Assembly: GCF_900107855.1 (NCBI RefSeq)
Contig: NZ_FNRJ01000001.1
Span: 1 to 64,000 of the forward strand
Length of the DNA stretch: 64,000 bases
Source of the DNA: Marinobacterium iners DSM 11526
GTDB lineage: Bacteria > Pseudomonadota > Gammaproteobacteria > Pseudomonadales > Balneatricaceae
Direction: 5' to 3'
The notes below the pieces were generated by a model. It worked only from the letters and a program-made list of their open reading frames with translations, ran no database searches and had not been told where the DNA came from. The position numbers and the translations under genes are program-made. Positions 45,950 to 55,287 of this stretch are shown piece by piece. Each line of letters opens with the position of its first letter. Within the stretch, counting starts at the first letter, position 1.

Positions 45950-46627
45950 CTACGCGGTGCGGGCTACTCCGCCCGCATTGGGTGACCCGCTCATATCCAT
46001 TCGCCCTTTTCCACCTAGTTGCGTATTGAACGCGTTGTAATGCATAGCCGAACGGTTGGCATTACCGGCGAAGTCAGCATCCTTTGCGAAGGCTCGATAC
46101 AAAATGTAATCAACAATGGCGGGGGCATAGCTGTCATCCAGCCTGATCACGTCACCCTTGTTGGTTTCGTAGTCACCGTGAGGAGGAGGGACAGCTGAGT
46201 AAATAATCTCTACACGCGTTCCTTCGGCGGCAGGCGGGTAAACGTAAAAGTGGCGGGGGTCCATTTCATCAAAAACGAAATGCTCAATTTCATCCGACTC
46301 TTTCTCGCCATGCCAGTTACGCACTGTCATATCCAGCTGCCGACGATCACAGACCAAAATCGCCATACCGCTTTCTGACAAATTACGTACCACATCCAGC
46401 AAACGCATGCCTTTGTCCGGAATGGCCTGCTTAGTACCCGCGTTAAGCTCAATGCTTTGATTCACAGCAGCAGAATCTGGGCGCAGGCCAACGATCACCT
46501 GATATGATTCATTCAACCAACACAGCAGCTCTGCATTGGTCCAACGTATTCCATCCGGCGCCAGCTCTTGCAACACAACTTTTACCCGCTGATCAATGAT
46601 GTTTTTCACGGTCGTAGTTGCTGCCAT
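45950..46627 (-). CDS. Head-tail adaptor protein (DUF6682-type)
   Basis: 225 residues from ATG 46627. Helical N-terminus with RWTNAELLCWLNESYQVIVGLRPD, then DKGMRLLDVVRNL and DEMDPRHFYVYPPA, the order seen in podovirus adaptor or tail-tubular-A-like proteins that bind under the portal. Follows the connector candidate closely. Assignment by pattern. Confidence 0.68.
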   Translation of the reverse strand: MAATTTVKNIIDQRVKVVLQELAPDGIRWTNAELLCWLNESYQVIVGLRPDSAAVNQSIELNAGTKQAIPDKGMRLLDVVRNLSESGMAILVCDRRQLDMTVRNWHGEKESDEIEHFVFDEMDPRHFYVYPPAAEGTRVEIIYSAVPPPHGDYETNKGDVIRLDDSYAPAIVDYILYRAFAKDADFAGNANRSAMHYNAFNTQLGGKGRMDMSGSPNAGGVARTA

Positions 46628-46641
46628 CACCATTCCTCTTA

Positions 46642-47238
46642 CTAGAAATATTGGCCGCCTCGCCTTAGGCGGGTATGGGTCTGCTCGGTTTTATATCCTT
46701 CTTGCACATCCCTGCGAGCCCGACTAATCCCCTCCCTGAAAAGAGACACATGCCACCCAACCTTGCTTGGGTCATGCCATGCCGATCCAGGCATTGCGAA
46801 CAGCCGAGCTGCCGCGCCATGGCAAACGGCCTCGGAGTAGTGCGCATAGATTGATTCGGGTACCAGTGACACGCCAGGAGTAGGTTTTACAGCCGCCTCA
46901 ACCGTCACAGCCCCAACAACAGAAGCATCAAAGCGCATTGAGCTGGGGCTTGTGATTTCGTACAGATCTGCATCCAGTTTTTCACCAAGAAGCCTGCAGC
47001 AAATGTAGCCCGCAAAGACTGTATCCTGAGGCATCTCAAGATCATGCACGCGGTCAGTACCATCAGGGCGCAGATCACCCAGCTGCTCTCGCCAGTAACT
47101 GCTATCACCACAAAATTCGGTCAAGGCTGCTACCAACTGCAATCGAGCAACAGGCGACGTAACCCCGGGAATCAAACCATTGAGCACTGGCAAAAAGTTG
47201 CTGATCTTGATTCGCCGATCATCTGTCAGCCCCGTCAT
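46642..47238 (-). CDS. Head-tail connector-type protein, 198 residues
   Basis: Helical N-terminus (KISNFLPVLNGLIPGVTSPVARLQLVAALTEFCGDSSYW) and a C-terminal SEAVCHGAAARLFAMPGSAWHDPSKVGWH pattern common among small podovirus neck proteins. No catalytic motifs. Position between capsid and adaptor genes fits a connector. Confidence 0.6.
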   Translation of the reverse strand: MTGLTDDRRIKISNFLPVLNGLIPGVTSPVARLQLVAALTEFCGDSSYWREQLGDLRPDGTDRVHDLEMPQDTVFAGYICCRLLGEKLDADLYEITSPSSMRFDASVVGAVTVEAAVKPTPGVSLVPESIYAHYSEAVCHGAAARLFAMPGSAWHDPSKVGWHVSLFREGISRARRDVQEGYKTEQTHTRLRRGGQYF

Positions 47239-47241
47239 GAC

Positions 47242-47715
47242 TTACACCCGGAACTCATCTTTGATTTCAGAGAACGCGGCGTTAAGATCCTTGGCGCTCA
47301 GCTCAAAACCCTCCGGCAGCTGTTCGCGTACGGCATCGATCTTCGGCGCACCGCTGGAACCAAAGTGTTCAGTGTTGGCCCGATCCAGCTTGCGGATCGC
47401 TTCCTGAATCAGCTTGATCGGGGTAGCGTCATGCTGATCGGCAGCTTCAGGCTGAGGGGCAACCTGTTGGGCAGGAGGTGCATCAACCACAGGCAGGGAT
47501 GCCAGGCCGGTAGCGGCGTCGGCACCGTCTTCCTCATACAGCTCTCTGAAATCCTTCTCGCTCATCCAAACGGTCGGAAAGTCACACAGGCGCTGCGCTG
47601 CCGCTTCCAGCACCAGGCGGTAACTGCCAAAACCGCGCCACACATGATTTGTGCCGGCAACGGTGTCTTTCTTCACCGGTTTATCACCGATATAAAAAAC
47701 CTTCACTTCGCTCAT
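47242..47715 (-). CDS. Hypothetical virion protein, 157 residues
   Basis: N-terminal beta segment (VKVFYIGDKPVKKDTVAGTNHVWRG), helix (MSEKDFRELYEEDG), Pro/Gln/Ala linker near 75-95 and a charged C-terminal helix. No known domain. It is the first gene after the terminator at 47734-47756, in the head region. Confidence 0.5.
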   Translation of the reverse strand: MSEVKVFYIGDKPVKKDTVAGTNHVWRGFGSYRLVLEAAAQRLCDFPTVWMSEKDFRELYEEDGADAATGLASLPVVDAPPAQQVAPQPEAADQHDATPIKLIQEAIRKLDRANTEHFGSSGAPKIDAVREQLPEGFELSAKDLNAAFSEIKDEFRV

Positions 47716-47733
47716 TGCGCATTCTCCAGCAAT

Positions 47734-47756
47734 AAAAAACCCGGCGCGGGGCCGGG
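47734..47756 (-). terminator. Intrinsic terminator after the decoration-protein gene
   Basis: CCCGGC (47740-47745) pairs with GCCGGG (47751-47756); the minus strand continues TTTTTTATT. Confidence 0.82.
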
Positions 47757-47779
47757 CTGATCAGTTTCAGTGGGTCGGG

Positions 47780-48187
47780 TTACTTCACGCCACGCACAAT
47801 GCCGGTCGGCATGATGATCAGCTCACCGGTACCGGCGCCACCTTTCAGCGTCGCCACCAAGATCACGTCATCCTCGAACATCACCGGCTTGGCAACGGAC
47901 GCTTTTACCCCCGCGGCTGCGGTGCTGTGGTTGCCCCAGTATGCAACTTCATCGGTACCGTTATCCGGATCAATGTAGCGATAGCCGATATCCACGTTGG
48001 TACCGGCACCCAAGTTGTCATGGTTAGCGACCAGCCCAGTCACTTCGATTCCTGCTGGAATCACCCCCATCTCAATCTCGGTACCGGCCGTATCGCCCGT
48101 CAGGACCACCTTGAACACTTCGCTGGCCATATTGCCGTGAGTACCGCTGTACATTGTCTTGCGGCGAGTCGCTGCTTGCTTAGACAT
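47780..48187 (-). CDS. Probable capsid decoration/stabilising protein
   Basis: 135 residues, beta-rich and small, immediately after the major capsid gene: VFKVVLTGDTAGTEIEMGVIPAGIEVTGLV, DIGYRYIDPDNGTD. The placement and size match decoration or minor head proteins of N4-gp56-type capsids. Isolated by terminators on both sides, implying a high and separately tuned dose. Confidence 0.6.
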   Translation of the reverse strand: MSKQAATRRKTMYSGTHGNMASEVFKVVLTGDTAGTEIEMGVIPAGIEVTGLVANHDNLGAGTNVDIGYRYIDPDNGTDEVAYWGNHSTAAAGVKASVAKPVMFEDDVILVATLKGGAGTGELIIMPTGIVRGVK

Positions 48188-48214
48188 AACTCATTACCTA
48201 TTCAGAATCAGAAT

Positions 48215-48238
48215 AAAGCGCCCGGACGCTCGGGCGCT
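48215..48238 (-). terminator. Intrinsic terminator between decoration and capsid genes
   Basis: AGCGCCCG (48217-48224) pairs with CGGGCGCT (48231-48238), loop GACGCT; the minus strand continues TTATTC. The hairpin lies downstream of the decoration gene start only by transcription from capsid-distal sources: reading on the minus strand it follows the capsid stop (48245) and precedes the decoration start (48187). Confidence 0.75.
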
Positions 48239-48244
48239 GTCGGG

Positions 48245-49474
48245 TTACAATCCGCTAACCGCCGTATCGACCACCATGGAGCCGTGGTCAGTAATGTAAC
48301 CATCCTTGTTTTTGAAGCGGATCTTGCCCATACCGTCCATCCAGGCAATCACCGTCTCAGTGCTGTTGCCGTGGTCTGCTGGCTCTTCAGTCATGCTGAA
48401 GTGGTGGCCACCTGCATCCTTCTTGCCAGCACGGCCCCACGCATGGCCCAGCGCCTGAGCACCCAGCAACAAGGAGCGCTCGACGGTAACACCCGGTGCG
48501 ATCTGGGTAACGGCTGCATTCTTGGTGTTGGTGCACACATTCACCGGACGCCCAGCGGTGAAGCGAGTGGTTCGGTTCATCTTCTTAATCAAGATGCCGT
48601 TCCACATAGCGCACTCACCTTTGAACAGAGGGTGATTGAAGCCCTGTGAGCGCTTCATCGCGTCGGCAGTCATTTTCTGCCAGTCCTTCATGGACGTGCT
48701 TTCCTGCAGGTCAAACCACTGACGCGGGGTAATGTAATAACCCCACATCGGATCATGCAGTCGCTGTTCATCCGCCTCAAACTGCAGTGGCTGCAACGGC
48801 GAACCGGACTCATCCAGGAACAGACGGAGGTTATCCACCACCGACAGCGACATCAGATCTGCAGCATCGAGGTTATCCAGCGCAGTTGCATCACCGCCAT
48901 ACATGTGGCGATTGTAGGTCGGTGGTGTGACCGGGTTCACCATGATCTCACCAAATTCGGTGTGATCTTCCATAGGCAGAATGGTGTTCTCGTTTGAGAA
49001 GTCACCACGTGCGCCCATCAAGTGAACCTGGGTGACCTCATCCTTGAGTCGGCCATACCAGCCGGACAGCAACTTACGGCTGGTTGCACGCAGATTGTGC
49101 TGGGTGCGTTTTTGGCTCATCTTGCCGCCAGCGTCCACCAGATGTCGGCCCTGATCGATCTTCAGATCGAAATGCGCTTGGCTCATGGACTCGCCACGGC
49201 CTTCCAGCTTGCGGTCACCCATGGTCGGGGTGCCTGTCAGGTTGTGGAAAATATCCATGGTGACTTCATCACCGGCGGTCTTTTCCAAGTTCGTGACACG
49301 CACAATTGGCGCACCCGGCTCAGTCTGTTTCTGACCGGGTTTACCTTTCACTTCAGTCGGTGCGCCACCGGTCATCATGTTGAGCCAGGTCGGGGCCTGG
49401 GTTGCAGCAGTGAACAGCGCGACATTCTGAAGCTTATTCGCGCCGGCGCTGCCGGATTTAACTTGAGTACCCAT
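48245..49474 (-). CDS. Major capsid protein (N4-gp56/DUF4043-like)
   Basis: 409 residues. N-terminal ALFTAATQAPTWLNMMTG, then VRVTNLEKTAGDEVTMDIFHNLTGTPTMGD, the RKLEGRGESMSQAHFDLKIDQGRH region and WGYYITPRQWFDLQ are the pattern of N4-gp56-family capsid proteins of podoviruses. It should form the icosahedral shell and lies, as expected, between scaffold and decoration genes. A terminator follows 7 nt after its stop. Confidence 0.82.
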   Translation of the reverse strand: MGTQVKSGSAGANKLQNVALFTAATQAPTWLNMMTGGAPTEVKGKPGQKQTEPGAPIVRVTNLEKTAGDEVTMDIFHNLTGTPTMGDRKLEGRGESMSQAHFDLKIDQGRHLVDAGGKMSQKRTQHNLRATSRKLLSGWYGRLKDEVTQVHLMGARGDFSNENTILPMEDHTEFGEIMVNPVTPPTYNRHMYGGDATALDNLDAADLMSLSVVDNLRLFLDESGSPLQPLQFEADEQRLHDPMWGYYITPRQWFDLQESTSMKDWQKMTADAMKRSQGFNHPLFKGECAMWNGILIKKMNRTTRFTAGRPVNVCTNTKNAAVTQIAPGVTVERSLLLGAQALGHAWGRAGKKDAGGHHFSMTEEPADHGNSTETVIAWMDGMGKIRFKNKDGYITDHGSMVVDTAVSGL

Positions 49475-49488
49475 CAGGCATTACTCCA

Positions 49489-50583
49489 TCAAGAAATCTG
49501 AGACAACAGGGCTTCGCGCTGCGCTTCAGTCATGTTCGCCATGCGAGCCTCGACCTCTTCTTCGGAAAGATCGGCCAGCTGCTCGACAAGGGGACGGTCC
49601 GGAGACGTAGCGCCCACACCCATATTGGAAAGGGACGGCGGCGGTGCGGCAGCTTCTTCTGCTGCGCGCATCTTGTCGTCCAGTTGTTGTTGATTGGATG
49701 ATTTGCCCGCGTCCGAAGACGTATCAACGTCCCCGAATACCGCTTTAGTGCGGCGTACCGCTTCAGCAAATCGTTCGTCGTAAGAGGTATTGGCAAATTT
49801 CTGATCGGCCTGCAGGATCTGATCGATCCGCACGGCTTCCTGCCAGCGCGCACTATCCCCCGTCCGCCAAGCTTCCAGATCGGCATTACGGGAGATGGCC
49901 TGCATCAGCGCCTGCTGCTCATTGTCAGCAGAAGGCTGCTCTGCAGGTTGTTGCGTGGGGGATTCAGGCTGCGGCGGTTGGCTCTGAGCCAAACGGGTAT
50001 ACATCGCCACCATGGCCTTACCCATCTCGCCGTAGTCCTCGATCAGCTCCCGCTGCTTCTCTTCCGTAAGTTGGTAATCCTCCGGCAGGCTTTCAGCTTC
50101 CAAGCCATGCTGCTCCAGCTGCTTCGTCAGCAGTTCCAGCTGACGCTCCATGCGGCTGTTTTCCTGCGCCTGCTGTTGCAGCTGCTGTGCACGCTGTTCG
50201 GCCTCTTGAGCCCGACGATCCGCCTCCCGCGCCTGTTGCCGAGCGGCTTCCAGTTCTGAATAAGGGATGGTGTTGTTTCCATGCTTCCCTTCAATTACCG
50301 GGCGGCTCTCGCCCCGTCCGCCTTCCTGCGGCTTGGCCGGCACGTCCAATGCACCTTGCTCATCTGCGGAGTCTGCACCGGCTGCAGTATCGTCTTCGGC
50401 GCCGGGCTCAGCGCCTGTTTCTTCAGTCGCTTCCGCATGATCGTCACCATCGGTTGCGCCTGTATCGCCCTGTTTGAAAACAATGCCTTCGTCGGTTTCC
50501 TCCATCTGATCCAGAAGCGCCTCAATGGCGTCCGTATCATCTCCGGCCAGAATTGCGTCGATATCCAAGTCGTTAACACTCAT
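49489..50583 (-). CDS. Scaffolding-type protein
   Basis: 364 residues, start MSVNDLD after GGAGAGG. Acidic N-terminal third (EETDEGIVFKQGDTGATDGDDHAEATEE), then a long coiled coil (residues about 110-165, LEAARQQAREADRRAQEAEQRAQQLQQQ) and a helical C-terminus. The composition and the place between portal and capsid genes are those of a phage scaffold. No protease motif seen. Confidence 0.78.
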   Translation of the reverse strand: MSVNDLDIDAILAGDDTDAIEALLDQMEETDEGIVFKQGDTGATDGDDHAEATEETGAEPGAEDDTAAGADSADEQGALDVPAKPQEGGRGESRPVIEGKHGNNTIPYSELEAARQQAREADRRAQEAEQRAQQLQQQAQENSRMERQLELLTKQLEQHGLEAESLPEDYQLTEEKQRELIEDYGEMGKAMVAMYTRLAQSQPPQPESPTQQPAEQPSADNEQQALMQAISRNADLEAWRTGDSARWQEAVRIDQILQADQKFANTSYDERFAEAVRRTKAVFGDVDTSSDAGKSSNQQQLDDKMRAAEEAAAPPPSLSNMGVGATSPDRPLVEQLADLSEEEVEARMANMTEAQREALLSQIS

Positions 50584-50663
50584 TTGCCTTTACCTCTCCC
50601 AGTTTTCGGATGGGTCCGAGTTGTGTTTCGTGGTTGCCTTCTTTCGCTCCGGCAGCGGAAACG

Positions 50664-50687
50664 AAAAAGCCCGCACAGGGCGGGCTT
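50664..50687 (-). terminator. Intrinsic terminator after the portal gene
   Basis: AAGCCCGC (50667-50674) pairs with GCGGGCTT (50680-50687), loop ACAGG; the minus strand continues TTTTTCG. It separates packaging genes from the scaffold and capsid genes. Confidence 0.83.
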
Positions 50688-50706
50688 CTTCAAAATCGAT
50701 TATTCG

Positions 50707-52785
50707 TTACTGTGGCAGCAGCTGCGGCTGCGGTGCTGGCATGTTGTGGCCTGCCTGCAGGAATGCACTGCCCTGCAAACGGTCGGTCAGCTGCTTCAGC
50801 TCACCCAGTACCTTCAGCGTCTGGGCTTCGGTCAGCTCATCTTTGACCGCCTGGGACTGGGCAGCGGCCTCGTCCTTGCTGGCAGCGGCCAGCTTGCGCT
50901 TAGCGTCTGCCTCCAGCCCTGCAATCTTGGTCTGCAGCTCCTGCATCGCCAGCTGGTTCTGCATGGCCTGTGTCTGCTGTTGCTGCTGCCACTGGGTGCG
51001 TTCTTCCTCGCTCATATCCTCCGGATTCACACCGATACCGGTGGCGCGACGGATGCGCTTGATAAACTCATCTTTCTTCGGCACATCGGTGCTCATAATC
51101 ACCAGATCGATGACCGCAGCCTGCAGGTTCGGCGGCAATGTCTGTACCAGCTCCATCATGCGCTGAGTCAGGTGCGCACGATATCCCGGGGTGTTGACGA
51201 TATCGTCCAGCACCACACTCGCCTTGGTGCGCATCACGTCATTGCTGATCACCTGCTGACCCTGTTCGTTCAGCGTTATTTGGTTCAGATCGATGGCAGC
51301 GGTCGGCTCCGGCTTGTTTACGTTTACCATCACCCTGCGTGGCTGTCGGCCAATCTCCTGCACCTTGAACGCCAACATCAACTCGCCCACTTTCTGCCGG
51401 GCAAATCGATAGTTATCAAACAGCTCAGCCATCGTGGTAGAGCCCTGTTCGATCAATCCGTGAATAGCCACGCCACTGGTAGCGTTGCTCTCTTGCCCCA
51501 GCATTGCGCTGAACACACCGCCACAATCCTGAATGTTCTGCTTGGCATCCTGCATGATTTGGAACTGCTGAACAGCAATGCCGCTTTCTGTTTCAACCCA
51601 AAACCCGCGGTGCTCCACGTTTTTACGATCCTTGTTTAGCGTTACTACCCCGTCAGGCCTGTTGACCTCATCAATCAAATCCTGATCGCTCATCGCTGTA
51701 GCATCATCGTCCTTGATGATGCGCTTGCTGTTCAGCAGGTATGTCAGCTTGGAGCGCCGGAAATTCACTTCATCCTGTGGGCTTAGCATGCGGCGAATCA
51801 GTCCATACGGCACATTTGTTGTGTCCTCGCGGAACCCCCAGAACGGCACATACGGGAAGTTGTTGTGCGGGTGCTGGCTTGGCCCCTGGTAAATCAAGTG
51901 TGGGCCGATATACCACGCCTGGTACATTCGCTTGTAAGGCGCGTTCACCAACTCGGCGTGCCCCGCATTCACAACAGCTACATGCATCGGATTGTTGCGC
52001 TCAAACCTAACCCTGCGCCCATCCGGCATACGCATCACAAGACCACGCTCAAACACCCGGTAATACACCTCATGCACACGTACTCTGTGCCGATCTGTAT
52101 CAAACAGCTCATCCTCTCGCCACTGATTATCGGCATAGTCCTGGTAGGCGCTCATCAGCTGAGGACGGGTCTGCATCTCCAGTGTTGCCAGTGCATTGGC
52201 CCAGCCGCCGGCAGCGTATTTGATCAGGTCCCGGTGCTTCGGAAAGAACGCAGCGGCCTCATCCTCATCCAGCCAACGGCGACGCAGCAACCAACGCGCA
52301 TCATGTAAATCAGGTGCTTTCGAATGCCAGTCCCACCAAATCTCATCACGGTGCACATAGTTCGACTGGTAGGGGTACTCGAACTCGTCTGAAGAGCGGT
52401 TGACCTCTACCCACCCCAAACCGGTTTTGATCTGTCCGGCAAAGGCATCAGCAATTGCCCGGTCGACATTCGTCATCCGAGCCATCTCCGACACCTCTTC
52501 GTTCAGCGCCTCGGCTACCTGCAGATTTTCATCATTCTCTGCACGCACCATAAAGCTTTGCCGAGTCTTGGCCTCCATGCCCAGCACGCCATCAATGGTC
52601 GGGCCGATCAGGTTGTGGATCAGCACCGGCTGGCCACGCTCTTTCATTGCGGCAACCACATCCGGCTCCAGCTGCTTGCCGTCATAGTAATCAGCACAGC
52701 GAGAGGCTTCCTCCCGCCACGTCGGCTGACGGTCGATATCAGACAGCAGGCGTTCCAAATCCTTCGCTGAAAAACTCTTGCTCAC
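50707..52785 (-). CDS. Portal protein (P22-like)
   Basis: 692 residues from GTG 52785, whose GTGA overlaps the terminase stop; a TTG 12 nt upstream is also open. N-terminal region DLERLLSDIDRQPTWREEASRCADYYDGKQLEPDVVAAM and LIHNLIGPTIDGVLGMEAKTR are P22-portal-type. The C-terminal barrel/coil is Gln-rich (QWQQQQQTQAMQNQLAMQELQ). Forms the dodecameric DNA gate at the capsid vertex. Confidence 0.88.
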   Translation of the reverse strand: MSKSFSAKDLERLLSDIDRQPTWREEASRCADYYDGKQLEPDVVAAMKERGQPVLIHNLIGPTIDGVLGMEAKTRQSFMVRAENDENLQVAEALNEEVSEMARMTNVDRAIADAFAGQIKTGLGWVEVNRSSDEFEYPYQSNYVHRDEIWWDWHSKAPDLHDARWLLRRRWLDEDEAAAFFPKHRDLIKYAAGGWANALATLEMQTRPQLMSAYQDYADNQWREDELFDTDRHRVRVHEVYYRVFERGLVMRMPDGRRVRFERNNPMHVAVVNAGHAELVNAPYKRMYQAWYIGPHLIYQGPSQHPHNNFPYVPFWGFREDTTNVPYGLIRRMLSPQDEVNFRRSKLTYLLNSKRIIKDDDATAMSDQDLIDEVNRPDGVVTLNKDRKNVEHRGFWVETESGIAVQQFQIMQDAKQNIQDCGGVFSAMLGQESNATSGVAIHGLIEQGSTTMAELFDNYRFARQKVGELMLAFKVQEIGRQPRRVMVNVNKPEPTAAIDLNQITLNEQGQQVISNDVMRTKASVVLDDIVNTPGYRAHLTQRMMELVQTLPPNLQAAVIDLVIMSTDVPKKDEFIKRIRRATGIGVNPEDMSEEERTQWQQQQQTQAMQNQLAMQELQTKIAGLEADAKRKLAAASKDEAAAQSQAVKDELTEAQTLKVLGELKQLTDRLQGSAFLQAGHNMPAPQPQLLPQ

Positions 52786-54413
52786 GCTGCTCTCCAATCC
52801 CGCTGTACGCGTTTAACCGGTTCGATTTCTTTAACGGTTCGCGGCATTACCCGCACCATCTCATGGGCAATCGCCAAACTCATCACGCGGTCGTCATGGC
52901 AATTGACCTGCGCACCGTAGCGACCCTTTCCGTCAACCACATAGGTATGCGCCTCCGCGATAGTTTCCTTCGAGCGGATGCCCGACTCACCATCACGCAG
53001 CAGGTTACTCAGGTTGCCAATGATGAAAGGCTTGGTTGCCTGGTTGGTGTGGAAGCCCACCTTTCGGGTTTTCTTGTCGCGCTTCTCGTCGATCTTTTCT
53101 TCAACGTGAAGGTTCGGGTAGTTCAAATCCTTCAGCTTATTCAGTACGGCATGGCCATGGTTGTTACGCTCAACGCCCAAGTAAGCCATGTTGTACAGCT
53201 TGCCCAGCTGGAACAGCACCTGGCCGAACAGATCCGTGCTGATATGCCCGTGCCACTGCGCCACCTGCTGTCCGAAGCCGTCCAGAACATCGGCACTGCT
53301 GTAGTCGAGGTCTTTATCTTCCTCACCCACTTCCTTGCCTTCCGCCACGTCTGCACCAATGGCGTAGAGCTCGTTCGGGTCCGGCATCTCCCAGATTTTC
53401 AACTCGCCCTGGGCAATCTCGTTCAGCTCACCGTTGACGATGGATATCTCACCCACGAACAGTGGCTCGTAACACATTTCCTCGGCAGCGTTCAGGTGGT
53501 TGGCATCAAATGCCTTACGGCCTGAAAACAGGAATGCCTCTTCCGGAGTGGACGGATACTCCTGCTTCATCTCCTTGCCGTAGGTGCCCTCCGTGACTAC
53601 GTACCAGTAACGCTTGGCCGGGCTCAGCTCCTGCTGAATCTTCCGTTCAAGGCCGTCAAAATACTTTGTGTGTTCGCGGCTGAACTCGTAATCACGGGGG
53701 CATGGCAGCTCATACTTCGAGTCCTTCCACCACGCGAAGAAATGAAACTTGTAATCCAGACGGGTCAGCTCGGTTTCGGCATCCGCAAGCCTTTTCGCCT
53801 GCATGCTCAGCTCATGAAAGTGACCACCAACCCCCTCTGCCGTGCTCTCAATGAACACCATGCCATTCTGGTGAACGGTAGGCAGAGAACCCGTCTTAAC
53901 CTCTTTTGCCTTTTCCGGATACCGTGCCCACAGCTTGCCGTACTCCGAAATATGCAGCACCTGCAGTGTTCCGGATCGCATCGACACCGCTACACGAATA
54001 CTGGAACCGTTTGAGAACTTCAGGTGGTTTGCCGCTTCCTTCTCAGCTGTCACCATGGCTCGGATGTCCATCGGCAGTCGCTGATAGGCGTACTGGACCT
54101 TCTTGGCGAATATCTCGATCACGTCATCCTTGGTATGAGCGATAATCCCGCACGCCTGGTTGGCGTTGAAGATGGCACGATCCAGAATGAAAATATCAAT
54201 CGCGGTCGTGAACCCCAGCTGTCGCGCCTTCAGAATCACGTTCCGGTACCACGCCAGCATCAAGAACAGCTTTTGTATCGGGCGCAGCTTAAACAGCACC
54301 TCGTTACCGTCCTCGTCCTGAATGAAGTACAGGTTATCCAGACGCCACCACACATCCCTCATGCAGTTGTACAGCGCTTGCTCTGACTGGTTCAGCTTCA
54401 CCATGGCACCCAT
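52782..54413 (-). CDS. Terminase large subunit
   Basis: 543 residues, ATPase and nuclease that packages DNA. Walker-A-like KARQLGFTT at 62-70, Walker B LQVLHISEYG with E157, and nuclease acidic residue D355 in YAIGADVAEGK with a later NCHDDRVMSLAIA motif. Start overlaps the small subunit stop (TGATG). The family is close to P22/BPP-1-like packaging proteins by pattern; the packaging mode cannot be read off. Confidence 0.92.
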   Translation of the reverse strand: MGAMVKLNQSEQALYNCMRDVWWRLDNLYFIQDEDGNEVLFKLRPIQKLFLMLAWYRNVILKARQLGFTTAIDIFILDRAIFNANQACGIIAHTKDDVIEIFAKKVQYAYQRLPMDIRAMVTAEKEAANHLKFSNGSSIRVAVSMRSGTLQVLHISEYGKLWARYPEKAKEVKTGSLPTVHQNGMVFIESTAEGVGGHFHELSMQAKRLADAETELTRLDYKFHFFAWWKDSKYELPCPRDYEFSREHTKYFDGLERKIQQELSPAKRYWYVVTEGTYGKEMKQEYPSTPEEAFLFSGRKAFDANHLNAAEEMCYEPLFVGEISIVNGELNEIAQGELKIWEMPDPNELYAIGADVAEGKEVGEEDKDLDYSSADVLDGFGQQVAQWHGHISTDLFGQVLFQLGKLYNMAYLGVERNNHGHAVLNKLKDLNYPNLHVEEKIDEKRDKKTRKVGFHTNQATKPFIIGNLSNLLRDGESGIRSKETIAEAHTYVVDGKGRYGAQVNCHDDRVMSLAIAHEMVRVMPRTVKEIEPVKRVQRDWRAA

Positions 54414-55042
54414 CAGTGAGCGGACTCCCCGGGCAGGCCCTCCGGCTCTCCCATGATCATCTGCATCACAGTGCGCACCTCAGCAGAGGCATTACCCTTG
54501 TCTTCCTTCTCATCCAGCCCAAACGCCTGGCGTTCCAGCTGCACCACACGCTGGTAACTGCCGGTCACGTTGTTCAGCGTCTTGGCAGCGGCTTCCAGAT
54601 CAATAGGGACCTTGATCGGGGCTTCGCCTTCGCCACCCGGTATTTCTATATACCCGCTGGCCACCTGATCGCTCAGGTGCTGGGCAATCCTCATCGACGT
54701 ACCGCGCAGCAACGCCAGATCACCTCGATGCCGCTGAACCAACTCCACCTGAGTTGCAGCCGCAAACTCAATGATCTGGCGTTCTCGTTGCTCCGGTGTC
54801 GCGCCTTCATCCAAGGCCCGGTGAGCAACCGCCATGCTCTGCTGCAGTTGCTTGTTCGCTTCCTGGTTGATCTGATCCGTCAGATCACGCACCCAACCTT
54901 CTTTATCTGCCCGGCGCTTGATGCGGCCACGTGAAATGCCGTAATCAGCTTCCAGCTGACGATCAGACTTGATACCGGCACGGTAATCCCGCTCCAGCGC
55001 AGACCAATCAACAGCAGAATCCGGCTTACGCTTTGCAGACAT
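54413..55042 (-). CDS. Terminase small subunit
   Basis: 209 residues from MSAKRKPD (55042). The N-terminal HTH (DWSALERDYRAGIKSDRQLEADYGISRGRIKRRADKEGWV) binds the packaging site. Then helices and a C-terminal segment (LERQAFGLDEKEDKGNASAEVRTV) that contacts the large subunit. The same KRR-GW type N-terminus occurs in many phage small terminases. First of the packaging genes. Confidence 0.85.
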   Translation of the reverse strand: MSAKRKPDSAVDWSALERDYRAGIKSDRQLEADYGISRGRIKRRADKEGWVRDLTDQINQEANKQLQQSMAVAHRALDEGATPEQRERQIIEFAAATQVELVQRHRGDLALLRGTSMRIAQHLSDQVASGYIEIPGGEGEAPIKVPIDLEAAAKTLNNVTGSYQRVVQLERQAFGLDEKEDKGNASAEVRTVMQMIMGEPEGLPGESAH

Positions 55043-55044
55043 GC

Positions 55045-55287
55045 TTAACTCTGGGCACCCGAACCGCGCACAGCATCCAGATCCAGCCCGTGCGCCTCGC
55101 CAAGGTTGCCACTCCAGCACACAAGCTCATCACGCTGAACAACTGCAGCAAACGACACAGCCTTCAAGTCACCAGTGCGGGCCATCATCGCGAGCTCATC
55201 CATCAGCTTCACCAGCCTATCCTGATCGTTTACCTCAGGATCTTTCTGCGCAAACAGCGGCACAACTTTGCAGGCACGCTCAGGCAT
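55045..55287 (-). CDS. Small phage protein, 80 residues
   Basis: PEVNDQDRLVKLMDELAMMARTGDLKAVSFAAVVQRDELVCWSGNLGEA is the pattern of a small conserved phage family placed near terminases and of unknown role. Overlaps the DUF1353 gene by 8 nt. Confidence 0.6.
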   Translation of the reverse strand: MPERACKVVPLFAQKDPEVNDQDRLVKLMDELAMMARTGDLKAVSFAAVVQRDELVCWSGNLGEAHGLDLDAVRGSGAQS

